From positions 1 to 12,339 of the forward strand of contig JANRJR010000081.1 of the NCBI GenBank assembly GCA_033763845.1: a DNA stretch of 12,339 bases. Direction: 5' to 3'. Every line of letters starts with the position of its first letter. Within the stretch, counting starts at the first letter, position 1. This document shows, one piece after another, positions 1 through 7,147 of the stretch. This stretch comes from DASZBR01 sp033763845 (lineage in GTDB: Bacteria; Pseudomonadota; Gammaproteobacteria; DASZBR01). A program made the translations under genes and the position numbers. The notes beneath the pieces are model-generated. The model ran no database searches and was not told where the DNA came from. It saw nothing but the letters and a program-made list of their open reading frames with translations.

Positions 1-116
1 CAGGTTTGTACAGTTTCACTCTCTCCCAAAGATCTGCTCTCATAATTGATTCTCTGGTTACAGTGAATTACTCTTACTGAAAAAAAATCCTGAAATAAAG
101 CACAGTGAGGGACGCC

Positions 117-671
117 ATGGATGAGCGAATTTTTTTGGGCAAAAAAATTTCATGCTTTAATAGAAAAACAAAACTAAAGCTTACATCTATTCCCACTTAC
201 CCCATCACACTGTTTCAGAGACCCATGCCTCGCAATAAACTTAGCACAACACAACTGCTGACACGCAAAGCTTTCCCTGAAGATCTTGATACGCTTTTTA
301 TTGATAACGATGTAACACTAACCCAAGAAAGAGAAAAATATATTATCTTGATCATCGCTGAAGATGAAACTGATGCTAAAGAAATATATGGCCTCATTGC
401 GCGCACAACAGGAACAGGCTCAACTTCACCCACACATCACTCATTCCAAGATTTTCAGGTATGCCTACAAGAAGAAATTATTATCATTCGCGGCAATCCA
501 GATACTTTACACAGTGCGGTGAAACATCTTCATCTGTTGGAGTACATCAGCGACAAAAAAATGGATGCACTATGCAAAAAAATCGGCGAAATTGAGGATG
601 CTGATTCAGATACCGAATCCTCAGATAGATTTTCATCAGAAGAATCCATCGATTTTAAATTTTTACACTAA
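117..671 (+). CDS. Unrecognised 184-aa protein with acidic, serine-rich C-terminus
   Basis: I do not recognise a family. The start is set at the ATG at 117 because GAGG (107-110) lies 6 nt upstream; an in-frame GTG at 105 would add four residues but has no obvious ribosome site. The first 50 residues are basic and polar (IFLGKK, FNRKTK, LLTRK). The middle (about 75-150) looks like a small alpha/beta fold with hydrophobic strands (YIILIIAED, EEIIIIRG). The last about 30 residues are rich in Asp, Glu and Ser (IEDADSDTESSD) and end in FKFLH. No signal peptide or membrane segment is seen. Its stop overlaps the stop of the convergent copper gene by 9 nt. In a Legionellales host, a soluble family-less protein with an acidic tail and hydrophobic last residues could be a type IVB-secreted effector; that is inference only. 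Confidence 0.6.
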   Translation: MDERIFLGKKISCFNRKTKLKLTSIPTYPITLFQRPMPRNKLSTTQLLTRKAFPEDLDTLFIDNDVTLTQEREKYIILIIAEDETDAKEIYGLIARTTGTGSTSPTHHSFQDFQVCLQEEIIIIRGNPDTLHSAVKHLHLLEYISDKKMDALCKKIGEIEDADSDTESSDRFSSEESIDFKFLH

Positions 672-2705
672 AACTGAAACTCCAAACGTGACAACATTCT
701 CCGAACCTAAGTAACTTACTGCACCATAATTTGAATCGTGCTCATATTCTGTAAATAATGCGAGGTTCGGTTTTAATTGATAATACGGCCGAACAATAAA
801 TTGTAATTGATTTAATCCTGCTCCCACATCATCTTGCGGAACGGTTTTGGTTGCCGCAACACCCCGTATTCCAGTATGAATAAAAAATTTATTCATCATT
901 TGTGAATCGCGACCCAATTCAATATCACATTTAGCACTACCAGCGTGATAATACACTCGCATATCCGCTTCAATAAAATATGGCATTAAACCTTCGATTC
1001 CGACACCAGGTTGCCAATAACCGTGTTCAGAGGGACGATAAAAATAATTCATCCCTGCTTTTACTGCCCAAAAATCACTGAGCAAATGCCAATAAAAAAT
1101 ATCGGCGTTCGCATTTTTGACAACACCCTTTTCCATTTCCGCATCTTCGCTGTAAATTTCTAATTTATTAAAATCCTTACCATAATAAAATTTTAATGTC
1201 GCTTTCTGAATATTATTAAATGGATCTTCACCTAAATCTAAAAATGTCGCTGCATGAAAATGCGTGGGATGCGCCATTGGATGTAACGGTCGATTTTGCA
1301 TTGAAGTATATTGAAGCACTCGCGACATTCCTGACATCATGTGATACAGCAAATGACAATGGAAAAACCACTGCCCACTGGCATCTGCATCGACATCAGC
1401 CGTAATCGTTTCACCAGGCGCTACGTCTATAGTATGTAATTTTGGATCATATGCACCGTGTCCATTACGCAAAATAAACCAATGTCCGTGAATATGCATA
1501 GGATGATGCATCATAGAACTATTCGTAAAAATAATGCGATAGCGTTTACCCGGTTCAAATAAAATAGGATGAGCGTTATACTCTGGCACGCCATTAATAA
1601 ACCAAATATATCGTCCCATATAACCATTTAAATCCATGTGAATAATTTTATAAATGGGCTTTGCAGGATTATTTGTTTGAATGGGAGAAATTAATTGCTG
1701 ATATTTTTCGCTGGGCATAGTCATATGGTCCATATTCATATGACCAGCATGGTTCATGGACATCATAGGCGGCGTTGATAATACCGCATGAATAATTGCT
1801 GGATTTTTATTGAGTCGAATTAAGACATCATAGGTTTCGCCTGGGGCTACAGTAAAAGTATTGGCGTTGTATGGCTTCACATCATTACCGTCTACCGCAA
1901 TAATTTTAAAATTATAATGTGGAATCGTAACCTTAAAAATGGTCGCAGCTCCTGCACCTACAAACCTTAATCGTATAACATCACCCACTTTTCCTGGTAA
2001 TTTCCAAGGGCACGGTTGGCCATTGATTAAAAACGCGTCATATTTCACATCCGTATAATCATAAATACTCATGCGCATTTGTTGCATATGCTCGTATTGT
2101 TGTAACAACTCAGGACTATAATGCTGAATTAAATTTAATAATGACGGTTGTTGCGAAAATTCTGTCGAATAATAATCGCCTTCTTTTTTTAAATTACTAT
2201 AAATCTTTTCGGGATCTGTATTACTCCAATCAGATAGTACTATGGGATAATCCTTGTCATAGTAATAAGCAGATTTTTTTTGAGGATCAATAATAATAGC
2301 CCCATAATCCCCCAATTGTTCTTGAAATCCAGCATGCGAGTGATACCAATAGGTTCCGGATTGATGCAACGTAAAGTGATAATGAAATACACCACCGGGT
2401 GGAATGGCATCCTGAGAAATACCTTCAACACCATCCATTTGCCATGGAATAATTAAACCATGCCAATGAATAGTTGTGCCCACATTTAAATGATTAAAGA
2501 CATTAATGGTTACGGTATCGCCTTCTTTAAAGTGTAAAGTAGGTCCTGGAATTTGATTGTTAACCGCGATGGCCTGAACGGATTTCCCTGCAAAATGAAC
2601 GGTTTTGTAACCAACAATTAGGTTAACGTCTCGATTAACTGCAAATACAACGGAAGACCACAGAAAAAACCACATGCCACAAAAAAACCAACGCCACTTT
2701 ACCAT
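663..2705 (-). CDS. copA: CopA-type multicopper oxidase fused to CopB-type outer-membrane barrel
   Basis: This 680-residue protein carries two copper-resistance modules. Residues 1-22 are a signal peptide ending VFA. Residues 23-465 are a multicopper oxidase with all four copper motifs: HWHG (His80, His82), HSH (His122, His124), HPMHIHGHWF (His401, His404, His406) and HCHLLYHMMSGM (His449, Cys450, His451, His455, Met460). These give complete type 1 and trinuclear sites. A Met/His-rich loop at 314-330 resembles CopA/CueO copper-binding loops. After a His/Met-containing linker (about 470-490), residues 490-680 match the CopB outer-membrane family, with GIEGLMPYFIEAD at 569-581, VPQDDVGAGL at 622-631 and a barrel-like alternation to the end. 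Expected role: periplasmic Cu(I) oxidation and copper tolerance, here possibly tethered to the outer membrane. The ribosome site GGAGGGG is about 7-8 nt before the ATG. CopA and CopB are normally separate adjacent genes. Confidence 0.92.
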   Translation of the reverse strand: MVKWRWFFCGMWFFLWSSVVFAVNRDVNLIVGYKTVHFAGKSVQAIAVNNQIPGPTLHFKEGDTVTINVFNHLNVGTTIHWHGLIIPWQMDGVEGISQDAIPPGGVFHYHFTLHQSGTYWYHSHAGFQEQLGDYGAIIIDPQKKSAYYYDKDYPIVLSDWSNTDPEKIYSNLKKEGDYYSTEFSQQPSLLNLIQHYSPELLQQYEHMQQMRMSIYDYTDVKYDAFLINGQPCPWKLPGKVGDVIRLRFVGAGAATIFKVTIPHYNFKIIAVDGNDVKPYNANTFTVAPGETYDVLIRLNKNPAIIHAVLSTPPMMSMNHAGHMNMDHMTMPSEKYQQLISPIQTNNPAKPIYKIIHMDLNGYMGRYIWFINGVPEYNAHPILFEPGKRYRIIFTNSSMMHHPMHIHGHWFILRNGHGAYDPKLHTIDVAPGETITADVDADASGQWFFHCHLLYHMMSGMSRVLQYTSMQNRPLHPMAHPTHFHAATFLDLGEDPFNNIQKATLKFYYGKDFNKLEIYSEDAEMEKGVVKNANADIFYWHLLSDFWAVKAGMNYFYRPSEHGYWQPGVGIEGLMPYFIEADMRVYYHAGSAKCDIELGRDSQMMNKFFIHTGIRGVAATKTVPQDDVGAGLNQLQFIVRPYYQLKPNLALFTEYEHDSNYGAVSYLGSENVVTFGVSVLV

Positions 2706-2830
2706 TTTTATACCCCTCCGCAGCCATTAATGTAGCAATTTTCTAGCGATTTTTACAGAACTTATATAAAATGCCGGTTCGCGCCTAAAAATGTTAATGA
2801 CCTTAAATTAAAGAAAAGAGCGATCCGCTT
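2706..2830. promoter_or_regulatory. Divergent intergenic region between copper gene and PcnB-like gene
   Basis: This 125-bp gap separates two divergent starts and must hold both promoters unless transcription begins elsewhere. An AT-rich block at 2762-2772 contains TATATA (reads the same on both strands) and TATAAA, plausible -10 elements for either direction. The matching -35 hexamers are poor (about 3 of 6 at best). The minus gene has a strong GGAGGGG ribosome site near 2712-2719; the plus gene has only a weak purine tract (2811-2820). No clear CueR or CopR operator was recognised. Confidence 0.35.
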
Positions 2831-5704
2831 ATGATGTCGAAAATTCAAGTAGTACCTGGAAAAACACCAATTCCTCCTGACAGCATTATTTTTACATCAT
2901 GCAAATCATTTGAAAAACTTGCAGCGCCAGACGCCCAGCCTGAAGAAATCGCGACACTTGCCGCTCTTTTTAAAGTAGCGATAGACACGCGCAGTGCCGC
3001 AAGACAATTACCACTATCCGTCAGTGAAAAACATATTAACGAATTAGAATTTATCCATTATTGGACTCTTCTGTTATTCACTCACTATTTAACGCTTAAT
3101 GCACAGCATCAGCCTGACGCCCAACGTATTCAACTATGGATGGAGAAATATGAATTCATTCAGCGTTATATTGAGAATTATGAAAGAAAATACATCACCG
3201 AACATTTGGCATTCTATAAAATATCAACCCTTCTTTGTGCCATAAAATCACATGTAGACATTTTAAGCGGAAAAAAAACATCGGCTGTTTTACTTTCGGT
3301 TTATCACTTCGCCTGCACGCTTCAAGAATATCGAAACTATGCAGCTATCCTAGCAAGAACAAAGGGTTTTCAAGAAAGTATTTTAACACAAGAGGCTTCT
3401 CCACTCTTCTATGATGATCAACGCAACGCCCCATTTAATGGCTGGTGCAAAGTGGTAACACAAGTGATTAATCGCACAATTGGTCATATCATGACACATG
3501 AAGAATACTCAGACCATGAGGTAAAATTTTTGGAATACACGGTAGGTTGCCTTTCTGAAAAGAAACCAGTAAACCCTAATTTTCCTAGACATATTGAACA
3601 ATTCGATTTCCCCGGATTTCAAAAAAGCATATTAGCGGAAGGAATTAGTAAGCTATTATCGACCAACAAAAATACAGACAACACTGTGTTAGCTCAAAGC
3701 CTAGTATTTGCACAGATAAAATTTTTGCGTACACAATTTCTTCATCCTGAGATGTCTCATTTTTTTGGCGCCACAATTGCCGCTGACACTTTTTTGCGAA
3801 ATGCGATGCCATTTTTGTTTATTTACCTTTATTTCACTCCGTGTTTCGACTTAAATTTTTTGGCAACACAACACGCCGCCGGTTACACTGATATCACTGA
3901 AGATGGGCGCATAATGCTGTTTTTACAACGGATTGGTGCAGCAGTTGAGCCCTTTCATTTCGAAAAATTAGTAGAGCTCACGAATACATTTGAGAACAAC
4001 GCTGTGCGGCATATGCTTATTTATTTGCTTTTGGACCGCGCTCAAGAGAACACCCTACTTCAACAAGCACTAAGAAAATTAAAAATTCATAAATTTACTG
4101 AACCTCTACTGAAACAATCCGTTGAAACGTTAGAGTATATTTTTGGGCCTCGATCTCAAGACGCTAAAATACAATCCATTAAAAATTATTTAATTCTGGC
4201 TGAGAAGAAGCTGGATCACTGGAAAACACTGTCTTTTTCTATTTCCTTATTATTGATTTGCAAAAAAGCGCTTGAGCTTGAATCTCCCACACTGACCTCC
4301 AGAGTAAAGAGCGTACTTGATGGATTTCAATCTGTAGTAATGGGGAAACCCATTTCAATTCAAGCAGCCTCTAGCGATACATCTGTAAGAGAAATACTTC
4401 AAGCACTGAAACCTGCTGTCAAATCTAAACCCTCTAAAAAGAAAAAAACCAAAAAAAAGAAAAAATCTGCGCCCAAGACTCAAATCACTGCCACTGCTGA
4501 AATTCTTGAAGAAACCGTTACGGTAGAATCTTTTAAAGCAGTGGAAATCACTCCTGCATCTGAACCTCGCGCACCTTCCCCTGTTAGCTCAAACGCATCG
4601 GATGAAGAAAGAGAAACAACCCTCTCATTAATGGATTATCTAGAACGCGCAAAATGGCTACCCGCTGAAGAAATTCAGTCTGTATGTCCACCCGTCGAAA
4701 GGCTGATGAATGTTTTTAACCCCCTCGCCACTGAAGACAATAATTTTAGATTTGCATCCTTTTTAATGGGCGGCGCACTACGAGATATCCTTTCAAAAAA
4801 AATACCCAGAGACTGGGATATCAATATCATCGCATCAGAAAAAGAAATTCGAGAATTACTAGAAAAACATCGCACTGAATTGAAAATTGAGACGCTGTCC
4901 TTCGTTGAAGGCGGACATCCTCACTTTTTTTTAACGTTTAGTGATACGCCAGGCATTGTTCTCGAGGTATCACCTCTCGAAAATACTACCCCTCGATCTC
5001 TTCATCGTTTTATCAAAAAAAGACAAGCCTCGTTAGATTATGATGTTAACTCTCTGTTCTATACCCAACTCAACGGACGAAAATATTTATACGACTCTCA
5101 GGGCGCATTAGCCGCATTAAAAGCAAGGAAATTAAACCGTATTTCGTGTGAAGCACAAACAGAAACACGAATGACGACTATCATGATTCGCGGAGCATTA
5201 CTGTTAAAAAGACTTCCCGAACTAGAGCCTGTAGCTGAATTGTTAGCCTGGTATGACGCAAATAAAACACTTCTTGCATCAAATCCTGCTGCAAAACGCA
5301 CGTTTGTAAAATTACTTTATTCAGACAGGGCCAATGAAGCACTGGCAGCAATGGCGCAGCTAGGTTTCCTCGAACAGCTTTTCCCAGAACTTGTTTCAAT
5401 TTTTGATAAACCGCATTTTAAAACATGGGTCGAAGAATTTACGCGTAAAGCAGGACCAAGACTACTAGAGAAAGCCAAAATATCACAACATGACTTTGAA
5501 AACGTTCATGATGAAGTCGTAATTGCATACACTAAAGCAGCAGAGAAAAAACCCGTACTCAAAACTGATTTTACTTTCGTACCACAAATGCAACAAACAC
5601 CACTCATGTACAAGCCACGTGAAGAAGATACCCAAAAAAATCCGTGCTATACTTCTGTCACATCTACACAGGGGACAATTACATGGACAATGCAGCCAAA
5701 ATAG
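2831..5704 (+). CDS. Large protein with C-terminal poly(A) polymerase/CCA-enzyme-like half
   Basis: The 957-residue protein has three parts. Residues 1-530 are alpha-helical with no recognised family. Residues 531-548 are a lysine-rich linker, followed by a low-complexity Glu/Ser/Pro stretch to about 595. Residues 640-775 form a class II nucleotidyltransferase head: GGALRD at 647-652 followed by DWD (Asp661, Asp663), the metal-binding signature, then LEVSP with Glu712, and a motif ending VNSLFY at 739-744. Residues 776-860 resemble the PcnB RNA-binding region (SDRANEALAAMAQLGFLEQLFPEL-like pattern, 831-854). E. coli PcnB is about 450 residues, so the N-terminal extension is exceptional. The usual RRDF of the second motif reads SLDY here (734-737), so nucleotide handling may be altered. 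Likely an RNA 3'-end nucleotidyltransferase relative; substrate unknown. No signal peptide. It heads a plus-strand run with DUF6429 and Smr genes. Confidence 0.8.
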   Translation: MMSKIQVVPGKTPIPPDSIIFTSCKSFEKLAAPDAQPEEIATLAALFKVAIDTRSAARQLPLSVSEKHINELEFIHYWTLLLFTHYLTLNAQHQPDAQRIQLWMEKYEFIQRYIENYERKYITEHLAFYKISTLLCAIKSHVDILSGKKTSAVLLSVYHFACTLQEYRNYAAILARTKGFQESILTQEASPLFYDDQRNAPFNGWCKVVTQVINRTIGHIMTHEEYSDHEVKFLEYTVGCLSEKKPVNPNFPRHIEQFDFPGFQKSILAEGISKLLSTNKNTDNTVLAQSLVFAQIKFLRTQFLHPEMSHFFGATIAADTFLRNAMPFLFIYLYFTPCFDLNFLATQHAAGYTDITEDGRIMLFLQRIGAAVEPFHFEKLVELTNTFENNAVRHMLIYLLLDRAQENTLLQQALRKLKIHKFTEPLLKQSVETLEYIFGPRSQDAKIQSIKNYLILAEKKLDHWKTLSFSISLLLICKKALELESPTLTSRVKSVLDGFQSVVMGKPISIQAASSDTSVREILQALKPAVKSKPSKKKKTKKKKKSAPKTQITATAEILEETVTVESFKAVEITPASEPRAPSPVSSNASDEERETTLSLMDYLERAKWLPAEEIQSVCPPVERLMNVFNPLATEDNNFRFASFLMGGALRDILSKKIPRDWDINIIASEKEIRELLEKHRTELKIETLSFVEGGHPHFFLTFSDTPGIVLEVSPLENTTPRSLHRFIKKRQASLDYDVNSLFYTQLNGRKYLYDSQGALAALKARKLNRISCEAQTETRMTTIMIRGALLLKRLPELEPVAELLAWYDANKTLLASNPAAKRTFVKLLYSDRANEALAAMAQLGFLEQLFPELVSIFDKPHFKTWVEEFTRKAGPRLLEKAKISQHDFENVHDEVVIAYTKAAEKKPVLKTDFTFVPQMQQTPLMYKPREEDTQKNPCYTSVTSTQGTITWTMQPK
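4453..4459 (+). other. Possible -1 slippery heptamer A AAA AAG
   Basis: Within the lysine-rich linker codons of the PcnB-like gene, codons 541-543 read AAA AAA AAG, placing A AAA AAG in the same phase as the dnaX frameshift site. A -1 slip would add 13 codons and stop at the TGA at 4498-4500, yielding a product of about 556 residues lacking the polymerase half. I see no convincing stimulatory hairpin downstream, so this may simply reflect lysine codons in an AT-rich genome. Confidence 0.2.
5645..5653 (+). promoter_or_regulatory. Extended -10 promoter for the DUF6429-Smr pair
   Basis: The sequence TGCTATACT (TG at 5645-5646, TATACT at 5648-5653) matches an extended -10 element with five of six -10 consensus bases. 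The expected start of transcription near 5660 gives a leader of about 23 nt containing the ribosome site at 5670-5675. It lies inside the last codons of the PcnB-like gene. There is no good -35 hexamer, which extended -10 promoters can tolerate. Confidence 0.45.
5670..5675 (+). promoter_or_regulatory. Ribosome binding site deciding the DUF6429 start
   Basis: AGGGGA lies 7 nt before the ATG at 5683. This favours that ATG over the in-frame GTG at 5644, which would overlap the -10 element. Confidence 0.7.
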
Positions 5705-5916
5705 ATGAACTCGTATTAGCACTCATGTCATTAAATAAATTTGATGATGGAAATACCACTCGTGCATGGAAAAGTTTTGACGAAAGCTTAGAACGCCTTC
5801 ACGCACAAAATTATATTCGCAGTTCTGCGCCTAACGCGAAAAGTGTTTTGATTACACCTGAAGGACTTGCGTTCGCGCAAAAATGCGTTAAAAAACATAT
5901 TACTGAGAATGCCTAA
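5683..5916 (+). CDS. DUF6429 family small protein (77 aa)
   Basis: The product is a small cytoplasmic protein resembling DUF6429: an N-terminal helix (KIDELVLALMSL), the family-like pattern RAWKSFDESLERLHAQNYI (about 27-45) and AKSVLITPEGLAFA (about 52-65). The shape suggests a compact helix-turn-helix-like or winged fold (helix, helix, beta-hairpin K-S-V-L-I-T-P-E-G-L), but the molecular function of the family is unknown to me. The gene overlaps the 3' end of the PcnB-like gene by 22 nt, and its stop overlaps the start of the Smr gene by 8 nt, so it is probably translationally coupled to Smr. Family assignment is from recalled pattern, not a search. Confidence 0.75.
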   Translation: MDNAAKIDELVLALMSLNKFDDGNTTRAWKSFDESLERLHAQNYIRSSAPNAKSVLITPEGLAFAQKCVKKHITENA

Positions 5917-6376
5917 GTTATCTCAAGAAGATCGCGACTTATTTCGTGAAACGGTAAGAAAATTAAATTTTTCTTCACCGAAAATATCTACTCCGGCTAA
6001 AAATATTACTATCACGCTCCACGATAAAGCCGATGAATCTATTTCTCCAACAGACACCCTCTTTTATTCTCGCGGCGGATTACAGCATAAAACACTGAAA
6101 GATCTGCGTGCAGGAAAAATTGCCGTTTCGGCTGAAATAGATTTACACGGCATGACCGTGGAAGAATCACGGGAAACATTGTCACGTTTTATTCAAAAAG
6201 CTTTAAGAAATCATTACCGTTGTATTCGAGTGATTCACGGCAAAGGAAAAATCCTGAAGAATCATATTGGCAATTGGCTACAACAAATTGATCATGTATT
6301 AGCGTTTTCCTCTGCCATTCCGAAACACGGCGGAACAGGTGCGGTTTATGTCATATTAAAGACCAAACACACCTAA
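5909..6376 (+). CDS. Smr-domain protein, YdaL/SmrA type
   Basis: This 155-residue protein has an N-terminal segment typical of proteobacterial Smr proteins (LSQEDRDLFRE near residue 4-14, then GLQHKTLKDLRAGK around 68-81). A C-terminal Smr domain follows: IDLHGMT (about 88-94), VIHGKGK (about 118-124) and a closing GGTGAVYVILK. Smr domains cleave or nick RNA or DNA; E. coli SmrB cuts mRNA at collided ribosomes. Overall layout is closer to E. coli YdaL (SmrA), but the DLHG motif, degenerate in YdaL, is intact here, so nuclease activity is plausible. The start at 5909 is chosen because it gives the usual family N-terminus; an upstream in-frame TTG at 5867 would run far into DUF6429. The 3' end overlaps the convergent dam gene by 21 nt. 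Confidence 0.88.
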   Translation: MPKLSQEDRDLFRETVRKLNFSSPKISTPAKNITITLHDKADESISPTDTLFYSRGGLQHKTLKDLRAGKIAVSAEIDLHGMTVEESRETLSRFIQKALRNHYRCIRVIHGKGKILKNHIGNWLQQIDHVLAFSSAIPKHGGTGAVYVILKTKHT

Positions 6377-7147
6377 GATTTCTTTCACTTTTTGACGACT
6401 CTCCGATTTTGCGCTGATCATTCTTTTGACATCAAAAGCAATAATCTCTGCTGTTGAATAAAGCTCTTGCGTAAAATCCGTCAAATGATTGGAAATAATC
6501 ACGGGAATTCCGCGCGATTGGCATTCTCGTGCTTTTTCAGCCAGTAAACGCTGCTCTGTTTCACCAAACGAATCTTTTTGATAACTGGTAAAACTAGACG
6601 TTTTGGATAACGGCACATACGGCGGATCGCAATAAATCACATCACCCACTTCTGCCTTATCCATACAGACACTAAAATCTTCGTGAACAAATACGGCCTG
6701 CTGAGATTTCTCATGGAAGAACTTCATTTCTTTTTCGGGAAAATATGGCTTTTTATATTTTCCAAAAGGCGTATTGAATTGATTATTTTTATTATATCGA
6801 CACAGACCATTAAAGCAGTGTTTATTTAAATAGACAAACAGCCTTGGATCGCGCGTTGCATTAAATAATTCCCTCAAATTATAGTACTGCTCTTCTGTAT
6901 TATAATCCGGCGTAAAATATTCCCGACACGAATCAACAAAGCGTTCGCCATCATGCTTAAGCGTATTAAATACCCTCACCAAATCTTCATTCGCCTCCGA
7001 AAGATAATAATTATTAAAATCCGTATTTAAAAACACAGCGCCAGATCCCACAAACGGCTCGATTAATCGCTTACCCGCTGGCAAAGCTGATTTTATTCGC
7101 TCAATAATACCGTACTTATTTCCGGCCCATTTTAAAAACGGCTTCAT
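6356..7147 (-). CDS. dam: Dam-type DNA adenine methyltransferase
   Basis: The 263-residue protein has the full Dam/M.DpnII-type alpha-class layout: FLKWAGNK at the N-terminus, the AdoMet-binding motif FVGSGAVFLN (32-41), a target-recognition middle region (YLNKHCFNGLCRYNK, 106-120) and the catalytic DPPY at 174-177 followed by TSYQKDSF. It transfers a methyl group from S-adenosylmethionine to adenine N6, most likely in GATC. Length fits the family (about 270). The start codon overlaps the stop of msrAB as ATGA, implying coupled translation from an msrAB-dam transcript. No restriction enzyme gene is adjacent, so it looks like a solitary methylase for mismatch repair or regulation; whether it is the housekeeping copy or a second one cannot be decided here. 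Confidence 0.93.
   Translation of the reverse strand: MKPFLKWAGNKYGIIERIKSALPAGKRLIEPFVGSGAVFLNTDFNNYYLSEANEDLVRVFNTLKHDGERFVDSCREYFTPDYNTEEQYYNLRELFNATRDPRLFVYLNKHCFNGLCRYNKNNQFNTPFGKYKKPYFPEKEMKFFHEKSQQAVFVHEDFSVCMDKAEVGDVIYCDPPYVPLSKTSSFTSYQKDSFGETEQRLLAEKARECQSRGIPVIISNHLTDFTQELYSTAEIIAFDVKRMISAKSESRQKVKEILGVFGL

Noticed and set aside
1220..1405. Plus-strand open frame opposite the copper oxidase
   Set aside because: It is the complement of the conserved copper-binding region and has no family features or ribosome site.
5098..5722. Minus-strand open frames opposite the PcnB-like gene
   Set aside because: They are antisense to well-supported coding sequence, short, and lack family features.
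5867..5908. TTG start for the Smr gene
   Set aside because: It lies deep inside the DUF6429 gene, has no ribosome site, and the added residues do not match the family N-terminus.
6356..7147. Restriction-modification system around the methylase
   Set aside because: No endonuclease or specificity gene adjoins it; neighbours are msrAB and Smr, so a solitary Dam is the simpler reading.
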